Assembly (NCBI GenBank): GCA_029204225.1
Contig: CM055104.1
Span: 38,370,527 to 38,434,526, forward strand
Origin: Diphasiastrum complanatum
Taxonomy: Eukaryota; Streptophyta; Lycopodiopsida; Lycopodiales; Lycopodiaceae
Length of the DNA stretch: 64,000 nucleotides
Reading direction: 5' to 3'
Part shown: positions 14,606-26,558 of the stretch, piece after piece
Position numbering within the stretch: the stretch's first letter is position 1
How the letters are laid out: each line of letters opens with the position of its first letter
Position numbers and translations under genes: made by a program
The notes under the pieces: model-generated
Seen by the model: only the letters and a program-made list of their open reading frames with translations
The model's database searches: none
What the model was told of the DNA's origin: nothing

Positions 14606-17600
14606 CTACGAATCTTGACTCAAGTTGAGATTTAACAATTCTACTAGAGTAGAATGTTTATCCCTTGACAATGGTTTTGTCAGAATGTCAGCCAATATAT
14701 TGTTTGTGTGACAGTAACTTAGTGCAACGTCTTCATTCTGAACCTTCTCTCTGAGAAAATGAAGTTGAACCTCTATATGTTTGGTCCTTGTGTGAGTTCG
14801 GCAGTTCAACGATAGAGCTATACAACTCTAATTGTCGCATTGGAGTATAGTTGGACCAAACTGTGAGAATCTTAGATCCTGTAGTAGTCTTCTAAGCCAT
14901 AAAATCTCCTTCATTGTTGACATAGCTGCGACATATTTAGATTCTATGGAGGACAGAGAAATGCATTTCTGCTTTCCGATATTCCATGAGATGGGTCCTC
15001 CTGCAAGGAAACAAATGTAGCCTGATGTGGATTTTTTGGTATCCACGTCTCCTGCCCAATCTGGGTCTGAATAAGTATTCAAAGAGAGTGCAGCTTCTGT
15101 ATTTCGGTTATAACTCAAGGCATAGTGCTTTGAGGCTTGAATGTACTTCAGAACTCTTTGTAGAGCTTTCCAGTGTTGTAGGCCTAAATTGGACATGAAT
15201 TGTGACAGTGTGCTTACAGCATATGCTAGATCGAGTCATGTGCAAATCATAGAGTACATGAGAGAACCTACAATAGACTGATAAGGGTACTTGCACATTT
15301 CTTGTTGATCTGCCTTTGTTCTAGGGCACATGTCTTTGGACAACTTGCATCCTGGATCCATAGGAGTGTCTATGGGCTTGCAATCCTCCATGCCGTATCT
15401 TTGAAGTACATTAAGTAAGTAGGATTGTTGGCTTATGGTGATCCTTCTGCTCACGCGATCTCCATGAATCTCCATTCCAAGTAGGTAATGGACTGGACCT
15501 AAATCAGTCATCTCAAACTCTGATGAGAGTAAAAACTTGGTCTCTTGCAACAACTGATTTGAATTATTGATGATTAGGGAATCATCAATGTATAGTGCTA
15601 TTATAACATAGCTTGGCCCCTTTGGTTCTAGATACACATTTGAATCTACGGTGCAGGAGGTAAAGTCGTGCTGCAACAAGAACCGATTTATTCTATCATA
15701 CCAGGCCCTTGGAGCTTGCCGCAGACCATATAATTTCTTATGTAATTTGCATAGTAGATGCTCCTTGCCTTGAGGGATGTAACCTTCTGGTTGATAGATG
15801 TAGACATCTTCTTGTATGTATCCGTGTAGGAATGTCGTTTGGACGTCCATCTGGTGAATATCCAGATCTTCTGCCACAAATATAGCCAATAAAGTACCAA
15901 TAGACTAATGTTTTACTACTAGACTAAAGGTCTCAGTGTAGTCTATCCCATATACTTGTTCAAAGCCTTTAACCACCAGTCTAGCTATCCATTTGGATAT
16001 AGATCCATTTGGCTTAAGCTTCAACTTAAAGATCCACTTAGAGTCAATTGGCTTTACACCTGTAGGAGGAATGACAAGACTCCAGGTCTTGTTCTTCATT
16101 AGAGATTGATACTCAACATCCATGGCAGCTTTCCATTTGTCTGCATCAGGCATTGATAGTGCTTCTGCTACGGTGGCAGGTTCATCATGACTGACGAAAG
16201 CCTGAGGGATGAAACGGTCAGGCTGCTGGCGTTGTCTCACAGATCTTCGAACTGTAGGTGCTTGATCAGACAATTCTCCTTGGTGTTTGTAACCGTAGTA
16301 GGCTTCAAACGGTTTCTTAGAATCCACTGCTTTAGTGCTAGAGTAATTTTGCAGATAGCAAGCCATAGAGATAGCTTCTGCCCAAAAGGTTTAAGGCAAA
16401 TGCGAATTTACTGTCATGGATCGTGCAACTTCCAACAGTGTGCGGTTCTTCCGCTCTGCTACTCCGTTCTGTTGTGGAGTGTAGCTCGTAGTAAACTGGT
16501 GGTGCACGCCACATGAAGATAGGTAGTCCTTCATCTCATTTGACAAGAACTCTCCCCTTGAATCAGACCATAGGGCCTTGATTTTCTAACCAGTTTGATT
16601 CTCAGCGTATTGCTTGAAGTCTTTGAAGCAACGAAATGCTTCTGACTTGTTCTTTATGAACATAACTCTGACAAATCGGGAGTAATCATCAATGAATGTG
16701 ATAAAATATAGAGCTTGACCTAATGAAGGTATGCTCATAGGACCACACAAGTCACTGTGTATCAGTGACAAGATGGACTTCGCCCTTTTGGCTTGTCCTC
16801 TAGGAAATCTCATTCTAGGTGGTTTCCCTAGTAGACAATTTTCACAGATAGTCTGATTAGTTGTGGTGATAGCAATTATATTCGTGTCATTGACCATTTT
16901 ATTGTGATGCATATACAAGATTGAACGTATGTTTAAATGACCTAATCTTTGATGCCATAAATTAGCATCTGAACAACTCACAGAAAGTGCAACATCGTGA
17001 CTTAGTATGTACAAATTTTCTTCTTTGTAAGCAGAGAGGATTTCCTTTGAGTTCTCATCTAAAATAGTACATCGGTTGGCAGTGAACAAAGCTCTATAGC
17101 CCTGATCTGTGATCTTGCTAATAGATAAAAGGTTCTTTGTTAATTTGGGTACATAAAGTACTCCATTAAGCTACCTAATGATGCCATCAGAGAACTGCAG
17201 TTGAATAGACCCTTGGCCTTCAACTTGGTGTGAACTGGAGTCACCAAAAAAAATGTACTTTGATTTTGTAGTTGTGAGTGTAGAGAAGAGGTCCTTGCAT
17301 GGCGTCATGTGTTGAGAAGCACCTGAATCGAGATACCTTTGATGGGCATCTCTACTGGATTGATCTTGTACCATCAACGTCTTCTCTTCATCTTGAGATC
17401 CTCTGACTGTGTCAGAGTTGCCTTCTTGGTGTTGCTGCATCTTCTTCTCTGCTTCATTGTGCTTGAGGATGCGACAGTCCTTGATGTCGTGGTTGGTTCT
17501 TTTGCAATATCTGCAAAATAATTTGGTCTTGGACGATGAGTGACTATGTTGCTGCAATTGTGGTTGTAATGCTGATGGCTGTTTTGCCTTTGTCTTTTTA

Positions 17601-18247
17601 TCCTTGAAGCCTTTCTTCTTCTTGGATTGCTGCTTGTTTGAATAGAGTGCCATGGATTTGGTACTCATAGATGTGGACAAGCTTTTCCTCCTAATTTCTT
17701 CATGCAACAAACTTGCTGTCAATTTTTGGAGAGACAGCTCAAGGGTATTGCTTAGAAGCAACACTAAATTATTGTAGGAGGGTGGAAGACTGGCAAGAAG
17801 AGACATGGTAGAGTCTTCTTCTGAGATAGAGGAACCTATTGCAGCCAGTTGGTTCAACAATTGTTTGAACTCGTTCAGATGGTCACTGACTGAGGTGCCT
17901 TCACTCATTTTGAGTGTCAGTACCTTCTTCCTCAAGAAGAAGCGAGTCGAGACATCTGAGGTCTCGTAGATGCTAGTGAGTGTATCCCATGCTTCTTTGG
18001 AAGTAGTGCAGTTGGATACATGGGCAATTTGAGTGTCTTTAAGGTTTAGAGATACAATGGCAAGAGCCTTGCCATCCTTGGCTTCCTAAGCTGGAAGCTG
18101 TTTCGGTTTTGCCGGTCTGGCTATAGAACCGTTGACGTATCCCCATAACTCCTTTTCAATCAGGATCATCCTCATTTTGAACTTCGACATGTGGAAGTCA
18201 TCTCTGTTGAATTTATTGATCAAGCAGATCTCTGAGGTGCCTTCCAT
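14606..18247 (-). pseudogene. Copia C gag-pol polyprotein with seven in-frame stops
   Basis: From ATG at 18247 to the final stop at 14606 is 3,642 nt, exactly 1,214 codons, with no frameshift. Visible in order are gag (MEGTSEICLINKFN start), the CCHC knuckle CRYCKRTNHDIKDC near 17520, the protease motif YLDSGASQHM near 17320, the pre-integrase LWHQRLGHLN and CENCLLGK, integrase HSDLCGP, FSDDYSR-like and NGVAERKNRT, reverse transcriptase with IHQMDVQTTFLHG and the YIDD catalytic box near 15590, and RNase H with DPDWAGD and KSTSGY. Stops lie at 18086, 17171, 16586, 16391, 15905, 15236 and 14828. Each fits a single C-to-T or G-to-A change from a common codon. It encodes the retrotransposition machinery but cannot make it without readthrough. 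Confidence 0.93.
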
Positions 18248-18326
18248 AGTGATAGAAATTATACACAAACAACTTAGAATAGCTTTTGGAAAAAGATCCT
18301 GGACTTTAGTAATCCACTGAACCAAA

Positions 18327-18338
18327 GCTTTGATACCA
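18327..18338 (-). other. Primer-binding site of copia C
   Basis: The minus strand reads TGGTATCAAAGC, four bases inside the LTR end, with one change from the usual initiator-Met match. Confidence 0.85.
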
Positions 18339-18342
18339 CTTC

Positions 18343-18815
18343 TGTTGGTGTATGATGGTGGTCTGCGTGGTCTATGACTGATTGCGATCGCAGCGGAGCC
18401 GTGACGGAAGCAGAACATGAGAGAGACGATTACGATGTAAACGATGTCTCTACCAATAGTACAAAAAAACAATTATGAACACAGTAGTAACTGCGTATTT
18501 TAGGAATGGGATTGATTAGAGAACGAAATCAAAAGCTTGTTGTCCTTTTGGGTTATCAGAGTAGGAGTTTGAGATTGCCGTAACAGTAGGATTGCGAAGC
18601 ATTAGGCATCTTGGATAGCCATGCAATCCTTTGTCTCTGATAATCGTGTTTGTGTGCAAGAGAGTGAGAGAGACAATTGCATTCAATCAAGAACGTAATA
18701 ATTGAACAATAGCAAATCTGTATAAAAGAGAGAATCAGAACACAATACAATAGCTCTGATAAGCGTGTATTCCTACTTACAGATTTTGAAACAATGGCTA
18801 CAGTTCTCGCTCTCT

Positions 18816-18852
<37 letters not shown>

Positions 18853-19711
18853 AAATCACTAACTCTAAAACGCTAGCTACTTAAGACCTTTTGGTCATTT
18901 GATCGCTTTGCTACACATTGTTCAATTCACTACTCTGATTTTCTCTCTAACTCCTTCTCTTCGTTCAGATACATATATATAGCTGTCAGAGTCTTTTGAT
19001 TTATTGTAATTATAGTTTACAAGATGATTAACAGCCGTTTAAACAAGATCCGTAGATCCGTTATTGGAGCGTTGTGAAGGAGGAGAAGTACAGAGCAACG
19101 GATCCTCCGTATGCGTCGTAGTGGAAGGATGTAGGCCATGATGGCCGTAGTCTGTCCGCAGTCATTTGAACAACCGCTGGTCGTTCATTCAGCTGTTGTA
19201 TGTTCGTTCAGTAGGTGATCGTTTGAATCCTTCGTTGGTACCCATGAGTGATAACTTACGTAGCTGATCGATGAGATAGGTCAACTTCGTTGGCTGATAT
19301 CGTAGGAACTCGCAAACCGTTGTCGTCAGTCGACTTCGTTGATAACCGTAAGTAGGTTGCTTATGTTTTCAGACGGTTGAGGAGCCATCGTAGGAGATCG
19401 TAAGAAGGTCACTTACGGTGGTCGACATGATTTTAAGTTTCGTTGCCATTGAAGATTCCGCAAGTGCTCATAGATAGTAACCTACGGGTTTTAACGACTC
19501 TCTACGGTTTGCAGTTCGTCAAGTTGAAGTCGTGTTTCTTCGTTAATGTCATTTTGATGGTGCTCTTCGGTCAGACCGTAATCTGGCGATGGCTTTGCAA
19601 TTCTGCCTGATTCGACTTTGCGTGTATTTTTGCAGACTGATTCAGAGAGAGGGAATTCTTGAGAGTAAAAGGAGGGCAAAGGGATGAGTAGGAGAAGATT
19701 AAACTCCAATA
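18343..19711 (-). repeat. 5' LTR of copia C
   Basis: It is 1,369 bp, about 85 bp shorter than its partner, mostly because of the microsatellite at 18808-18846 (CT then TG). Elsewhere it shares long blocks with the 3' LTR, with scattered, mainly transition differences. Confidence 0.93.
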
Positions 19712-20196
19712 TAATCCGGTATGAGGGAGGTCCTGGGTTCCAATCCTAGTCTGTCCATCCATATTATGATTTATGGATTTCTAACATGGTATCAGAGCCA
19801 AGTTAGACCTAACAGTTCATGGTGTCAAAGCCATGATTAGGTGGCCCAAGTTGTGGGGCAAGTGACAGCTAGGACCCCAACCAAGTGTGGCTTGAGGGGG
19901 GGGGGGGGGGTGTTGGAATATCAATCCACACTCAATTTCTAACATGGTATCAGAGCCAAGTTAGACCTAACAGTTCATGGTGTCAAAGCCATGGTTAGGT
20001 GGCCCAAGTCATGGGGCAGGTGACAGCTAGGACCCAACCAAGTGTGGCTTGAGGGGGGGTGTTGGAATATCAATCCACACTCTAGAGAGAACTATCAAAC
20101 AAGGCGGATAGCTTACTGGTAGAGCATCCCATCCGGTATGAGGGAGGTTCTGGGTTCCAACTGTCCATCCATATTATGATTTATGGATTTCTAACA
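19712..20196 (+). mobile_element. Tandem TRIM element with tRNA-like sequence in its LTR
   Basis: The order is: partial LTR (19712-19786) ending TTTCTAACA; primer-binding site TGGTATCAGAGC (19787-19798); about 95 bp internal; a poly-G tract; a shortened LTR (19911-19944); a second primer-binding site; a second, nearly identical internal region; a polypurine tract (20051-20059); and a complete 137-bp LTR (20060-20196, TGTTGG to AACA). There is no coding capacity, as expected for terminal-repeat retrotransposons in miniature. The complete LTR contains an A box (TAGCTTACTGG at 20109) and a B-box-like GGTTCCAA (20153), 44 nt apart as in a tRNA. Copia C abuts its left edge. Confidence 0.75.
20109..20163 (+). 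promoter_or_regulatory. tRNA-like internal pol III promoter in the TRIM LTR
   Basis: The A box TAGCTTACTGG fits TRGYNNARNGG well and continues into GTAGAGC like a tRNA D arm. The B box is GGTTCCAATCC in the left copy (19736-19746), one change from the consensus; here it has lost its last bases. Box spacing is 44 nt. Whether it is transcribed by RNA polymerase III is not known. Confidence 0.6.
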
Positions 20197-20494
20197 GTGT
20201 CCGGGATGGCCAATGATGGAGAGGGAGAAAGAAAAGAGAATGTATGTTGTTGGAGAGAGAGTAAGGTATTGGAGAGACTTGTTTGCTCATAGATATGAAT
20301 CACTGAGGTTTTGTGATTGAAAAAAGTCTTGATCAATTCATGCTTGATCTATTTGAGTTTCTCTTCTAATTATGTTCGAATTTTGTTGGTTTTTGGTAGC
20401 AAATTATGTTAGCTCTAATTTTCTAAATTAGAGCTAAGGTTAGGGTTACATTTTAGTGTTTTGAGAACAAAAAATAAGTGATAGTGAGGTGGAG

Positions 20495-20496
<2 letters not shown>

Positions 20497-20587
<91 letters not shown>

Positions 20588-20600
20588 TGTGTGTGTGTGT
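20497..20600. repeat. Compound (GT)n(GA)n(GT)n microsatellite
   Basis: About 30 bp of GT, about 58 bp of GA and about 16 bp of GT in an almost symmetrical arrangement. Confidence 0.97.
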
Positions 20601-20859
20601 AGGCTGTTGTAGAGAAAAGGCGTTTCTCATTGGTCCACATTTGCCCTAAAACGTCTTTGAAAAACATTTGATAATCAATTGACAAGTAGTTGAAGTGAAA
20701 GAACACTCTCTTTCTAGAAACTTCTAGAAAGAGAAAATCAGCGTAAAAAATTGAGATCGCGAGATTGAGAAAAAGAGGAACGCGAGAGAGAGTGCGATTT
20801 TTTCATTTTTTAGGGGTTTTTTTTAGGGTGGAGAGAAATAGCGATACAATGAGGTATTG

Positions 20860-20861
<2 letters not shown>

Positions 20862-20916
<55 letters not shown>
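20862..20916. repeat. (AG)n microsatellite
   Basis: An uninterrupted dinucleotide run of about 55 bp. Confidence 0.97.
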
Positions 20917-20918
<2 letters not shown>

Positions 20919-21518
20919 TTGCTTGAATTTGGGACTCCTCTACAACTACTAATGCTATAAACTTTATCTCACCACATGACTTGCAAAATGAGCGTAGTCG
21001 AGCCCATAGTTAGGTGGCCGCTCTTGTGCTCACACATGCAAGGAGAGTTGGAGAGTCCTCACATGTGTGAGAGATTTGGTTCTCAATAGTGGCTCATAAG
21101 AGATCGTTCTGAAAACACGTAGATATGTGAGAGACTTGGGAATGAATATTTGTATGTGTGACACTTCAGTGTGAAAACACTCTCATGCACTTGGACATTC
21201 TTCATCTCTTGGCTACACTTGCAAATGACACATGTCACCTCTTGATTGGTTCGAGTCTCAAAACTTGTTATAAGATGCATGCGAAGGACAAAGTACCGGC
21301 TGTCGACCTCGTGGCATTTAGCCTCAAGACTAAGGATGTTGAGAGTGTGTTGGGCCATGGCATCTATTAGCCAAGTCATTATACCCACTTGTCCAAGGAT
21401 TGGGTCATAGCAATTATTGTCCAAGTGATTGGACAAGTATATCAATCTTAAAAAATAGATGCCCTAATAATCCCATGTATTGATGTTTCCTTGTGCGGAC
21501 TAGGGACTTGGGTGCATG

Positions 21519-21521
<3 letters not shown>

Positions 21522-21560
<39 letters not shown>
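21522..21560. repeat. (AG)n microsatellite
   Basis: About 39 bp of AG just upstream of the MBD gene start. Confidence 0.97.
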
Positions 21561-21568
<8 letters not shown>

Positions 21569-21653
21569 GGCATCATGTTACAAAGAACAGTTCCAATTTT
21601 GATGTTTTTACTGATTTGTGTGTGTGGGTTAGTTGTATGTTGTTGCCCAAAAG

Positions 21654-23525
21654 ATGGAAAATCAGCATACAAAAGAGATGCTTGCAGATAGCTTAGCTAT
21701 CTTGTGCAAAATGGAGGCCACCAAAATGCTTTGGAAGGTGGAAGCCAATGCAAATGCTGGAGCTGAGAAAATCCAAGATGGGTTCAGTAGAGGCAGACTC
21801 AATTTCAACAATCCACAAAGATGTGAAAATGGCGGTTTGCTTCCAAAAGGGCATCAAAGATTCCCTTTTTATCCAAATGTCGCGAGCAGAGGGAGCTTTC
21901 AAGCTGGATATAGGTTTCTGCAGCCCATGCCAGAAACAATGAAGGCTTCGGCTTGTGGCCCCTTTCAAAATAATAGTAATGTCAACAATATCCTGGATGT
22001 TGGTGGTAGTGAGAGATCAATTGGGCTGAATTTATTTCCTTTGAGATCCAAAAACGGGGTTCAGGAGTTGGAGTCACCCAAATGGCTGCCAGAGGGCTGG
22101 TCTATGGAAGTTCATAGACGAGAAGGAGGCAGAAAAGATAAGGTAGGATATTATTGTGTGTTAATAGCAGCGGATGTGGAATTTCTTGTCAAACCCAGCT
22201 TTTTATTAGCCTAACAATTGTAAATTTGCAATGTCATTCCTGCTGCAAAACTCACATATCTTTGCTTTGGAGTTGATGCCTGATTAACTATTATTGAGCT
22301 TTCTGGTAGAACTGTTTCAACATCCCTGGCTACATGTTTGAATTAAGTTTGGTTAGATTAGCTCTTGGATGGATGTGATGATGCAGTATTATACAGAACA
22401 TGCCTCAGGGCAGAGGTTTCGTTCAAAGAGCCAAGTCTTGCGTTACCTGGACGGCAGAGCAAGTGCCAAGGAGTGGGTAGCTGCAGAAGCTTCACCTCTT
22501 CAACATAATTTTGCTTGCAAAGATGCGTCTGATTTGGGCGATTCTGCCGGAAGGCCCTATGGGACAGTGGAACCTAATTCAGAATGTGGGTTTACTAACA
22601 CGCCGATGACTTCTTCTAGTAAATTCTTTAGGAGGACAGATAAGTTAGCTGCCATTGGCAATATGGAGGATGGGTGCTTTACTGCTGGACTACAGCGAAG
22701 TTATATAGATCTAGGTACAGCAGCATTTTTCATAGTTTTCTCAGTTTTTCACCAAAGTCAATTCCTAAATGCCTCAAAAATCGTGCCCTTGAACAAATAT
22801 CTTGCATGCATGATGCTGGTTATCAGAAATGAATAAGGATTCACAATAGATACGTTTTCCTTCTAGAATTTGTAACTGCTGGCTTTTCTGTTCTTCAAGT
22901 ATGTTTGGGAATCCTATTGACATGGTAACCCCTGCACTTCCTGATACAATTGCCCCCAAAGACCTATGTGCATCATATTCTAAGCCCACTTTTTATTTTT
23001 TCAGTTCCATCATTGTTTTTAAACGTGGTTATGAAATGAGCATTTACAGAGGAAGGGCCTGAGGGAAAGCAATCAGCAGTGTGCAAAAAGGCTCCTTATT
23101 CCATAATGTACAAACATCATCAGAAGCGTGATCTCAAAGGGGAGGAGACGCTCAGGTATTTGGAACATGTAGGCGTCAAATTTCCACCAACATTCTCAAA
23201 CAATCTGTTACATGGCTGGTGCATTTCTCCAATTAATGCCTCTCTATGGAAAGAAGAGCATCAGAGAGATCCTCATTCTGGCCTATCTGATTCTTTGAAT
23301 ACTACTTTGAGATGTAGGAAGGCAGGTGACCCAAATTTGGGTAGCACTGTAAGAACAAATAAAACCACTCCCAAGCTCTATAATAAAGAACTCGGGGACT
23401 GTGAAAGTAGAAAGAGGAAAAGGGTTCGTCAATGGCAACAAAAACAACAGCTTTCCTGTTTAGGAAAAAGTTTGTGCTTGCAGTATATCACTTTTTTGAG
23501 AAATTGCCAAAATGCCAGAGTCTAG
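21654..23525 (+). CDS. Methyl-CpG-binding-domain (MBD) protein, three exons
   Basis: Exons are 21654-22142, 22387-22714 and 23050-23525; introns of 244 and 335 bp start with GT and end with AG, and the spliced frame is open for 430 residues. The MBD spans about residues 139-185: WLPEGWSMEV..R.GGRKDK from exon 1 joins YYTEHASGQRFRSKSQVLRYL from exon 2, the typical plant MBD core. MBD proteins of this type act in the nucleus, reading CpG methylation or linking it to chromatin proteins; methyl-DNA binding by this one is inferred. The C-terminal half carries a basic SRKRKRVRQWQQKQQ stretch, a possible nuclear signal. The start at MENQHTKEML is the second ATG in the frame; a further upstream ATG at 21633 or an upstream exon is possible. 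No subfamily is assigned. Confidence 0.82.
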
Positions 23526-25705
23526 CTATCCATGACTGTTTTTCAGTTCAAACATGATTGCTCAGCTAGGAGGGGAACGCGATATTTTGCAATTGTAATG
23601 ATAATTAGACATGGCTCACCATTTTTCAACGGCGATCGGTTTCTTCATCAAAGATAGGTACTGAAGTACTGTTGGCTGAAGGGACAGTAGCACATAAAAT
23701 TATGGCAGCGAAGCAGAGGGCATATAACCGAGAAACAGTTGCCTTGTTATGCTGCCCGGTAATCCTGTCTTGCAGATGAAGTCAATAATTTCAATGTAAC
23801 GTCCTGTGGAGTATAGGATTATTACATTTCCTATCTGGTAGTTCTTCGAATGCCCAAGCTTTCATTCAATAACAGTGAGTTCCTTTTCTTATGCAGGCAT
23901 ATTTTGTTTTTTGCCATATCTATGTGATCGCAGTTAAACATCATATATGCAGGAAATGCCCAATTTGAAAGTATGCCTTATTGCCATTCACTATTCCATA
24001 TTCCTAGTCGATTCAAATCTTTTTTAAAGTTCAAATCAATTCACTGCAAAACAAATCTACAAAACCTGAATTTTTTTTTGAAATTTTGAAAAGAAACATG
24101 AAACAAATCAAGAGTTTGTGGAAATCTTTTCTTTGAATTATGATTCTTTGGAACTGTGCACTATTGTAAGATACGTGTGTGAAGATGGTGACAGATGCCT
24201 TTCCTGGGTAACACTTTAAAGACTGAATGAAAGGCTCTTTGCTAGTCCAGGAGCTAAGCTTGACCAATCTCATTTTGCCCAATAACATGTTGATGCAGAG
24301 GCAGATGTAGAATTGGAAATGATTGTGACTCCTATTAGAAAAGCTTTTCTTGTAAGATCTGCTATTCGAATAACACGTCGATGCAGAGATACATGCACAA
24401 TCAACAAGCAAGTGCCACTTTTCCCCCACCACAAACGATTCTTGCATGATGATCTGTGATTCCTTGAACTTTTTATGTATCTCTTTATGTCCAAGCAATC
24501 TTCAGTTTCAAGGACAAGTGAACATCAAAGTAGCAACCGAATGTGTTCAGAAGTGGGTCTAAATCCATTTCAACATGTGGAAATTTGAAATGCATTTCCA
24601 ACCTCCAATTCTCAAACTTTTTTTATGTGGTACTGGGATCAAGAAGGTTTCGGAACCTTCCTAACTAAATTGAAATGGCGCCGTTTAGGGGTCGTATAAG
24701 TGCAATCTCCAGTTGTGGATATAAGGTTATTCATAAATACTCTGAGCTGTTCATGTTTATGAGCTTTTTAATTACTGTTTAATGGTTGTATAAATCATCA
24801 ATGGGCATTTCTTTATGTATAGTAGTAACGTGTTAAAGATTGACCCACTTAAAAGTGGGGGAAGTGATACAAATGCATGTCAAAGGTTTCATATTTGGAA
24901 GTTTGGAATGTCCGGTTGCGACTACAGCACGTTCTTTGAAAATAGTTTGTTAGCATAGTGTATGTCTTTTGCGTTTGAAAAGCATGTTATAGGTTTTAAT
25001 GCTCTTTCATTTAGTCGATAAGTACAGGTATAACCAGTATGAATATTCATGGGACATTACACAAGATGGAGACATCTGCATAATCTGTTACCAAAAAGTA
25101 TGAAAAGGGGGTAAAAATTCAGGCTCCACAACATCAGAAAAAAAATTGCCATTGGAAATCTACCCTACTTCTTGTCATACACAAAGACCCATTGCTTCGA
25201 TTCTGGAGATATCTCACATCCCAAGTTGAGGAATTAAGACTGCAATAGATGACTGTCCACTTAGTTGATTTGAATTGTGCATGATGGTCAACATGAAGCT
25301 GTTCTAGCACTGAAAAGGCGGCCAGATTATTGTGTCATAATTAGCAATGCATTTGGGCAAAGAACTCCATAATCTGCCGCCATGTAACCTCATTGATAGT
25401 TATTTTTTCAGGATTTGATCAAATCCACTGGATAGTGATACTTGGTCATCTAGTTTTTGGGTAAGAGAGCCATTGTAACTTGAAGTCTTAGGGTTACATT
25501 GATGGGCACTAGGCCCAATACAACAGCCCCAATGGGCAGCCAAAATTGCTGAAAACAGTTGCGTTTTTCAAGAAGCTTTGAAACACAGAAAACCTTAAGG
25601 AGGCGGAGTACTTTCACAACAAGATTGTGCTAAGCCAGTGCTGAGGCACTAGTTGAGCCTTTTTGAAGAGCAAGATGAGGCAAACTCCTATATTTGTTAC
25701 GAATT
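23526..25705. other. 3' flank of the MBD gene and intergenic sequence
   Basis: The first few hundred bases are probably the 3' untranslated region. Open frames on the minus strand at 24031-24498 show no domain. Nothing else is supported. Confidence 0.45.
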
Positions 25706-25825
25706 ATGGAAGTCACTGGGCACACAACATTCTGCCCAATAAGGACTGCAAAATTTTCAGGCAAGGCCCAAAGAAATTTTGGGTGTCTGATCCAGGCAGA
25801 ATATTGTGTGCCCGATGACTTCCAT
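25706..25825 (+). ncRNA. Hairpin, candidate microRNA precursor
   Basis: The 31-nt arms 25706-25736 and 25795-25825 pair along their full length with two C-A mismatches and one G-U wobble. The 58-nt loop contains a further inner pairing of CAAAATTT (25749) with AAATTTTG (25774). The arms include GGGCACACAACATTCTGCC and its near complement. The size and near-perfect stem are like plant MIR precursors, but I recognise no known microRNA, and a very small inverted-repeat transposon is an alternative. It could form in either strand's transcript. Confidence 0.45.
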
Positions 25826-26558
25826 TCAGTTGGAACTTGGAACTTGGAGCAATGGAGTATGCCTTTAGGATTTGCCACATTACATAGTACCTACTGCTTA
25901 AGATTGTAATTTTGTTTCAAAGTTCAAACTTATTTGTAATGTCGAGATCGGAGAAAAGACTAAACAAGAAGGTTATGACAATGTTTGAGAAAGGCTAAAG
26001 CCAAAAAAAATTAGGTTAGATTCATCATTCAACATTGAACATTCTGTATGTAACATTTAACATAGTGCATAGTACATACTACACTGTGATAAGCAATTGC
26101 CAGTAAGCCACAGTTGTAACTTCAAACTTGTCAGTCATTATGTAATATGTCTACATAGTACAAAGTTCAAACTTCAAAGTAGTCAGGAATATCAAAAATT
26201 CAAAATGGCAAATGGCAAATACATATTACATAAGTATTAAAATCAAAATTGTAAAACCAATGACCGTTAGTAATTACTAAAATTAGAATCTAGATAATCG
26301 ACTAACATTTAACTTCAGGAATCAAAAATTAGAATTCATAATATATCATAACATAATACATATGATAGGTGCCTGATGAGTCCGGTCACCAATGTAATGT
26401 CACATGTGATATGTCTGAGACTATGATGATATGTAAATAGCTCAAGAGTCGATGCTCATCAATACTATATAGTTACAACTACTATAGTCTATGATCTATG
26501 ATCTATCATCTATCTACAGAGAGTACTAGTAACTGATCTACAGTGTACACTGAGCATT
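25826..26558. other. AT-rich 3' flank of the hAT remnant
   Basis: No gene is seen. The stretch has many short CAAAGTTCAAACTT-like repeats around 25915-26190. Confidence 0.4.

Larger units (their letters stand above)
20197..21653. other. Microsatellite-rich region upstream of the MBD gene
   Basis: It holds a compound (GT)n(GA)n(GT)n tract at 20497-20600, an (AG)n tract at 20862-20916 and an (AG)n tract at 21522-21560. No other gene is supported. The last tract lies about 95 bp before the chosen start of the MBD protein and may be in its leader or promoter. Confidence 0.6.

Noticed and set aside
24031-24498. 155-codon minus-strand open frame
   Set aside because: No recognisable domain and a second open frame overlaps it on the same strand. 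It lies in the AT-rich 3' flank of the MBD gene.
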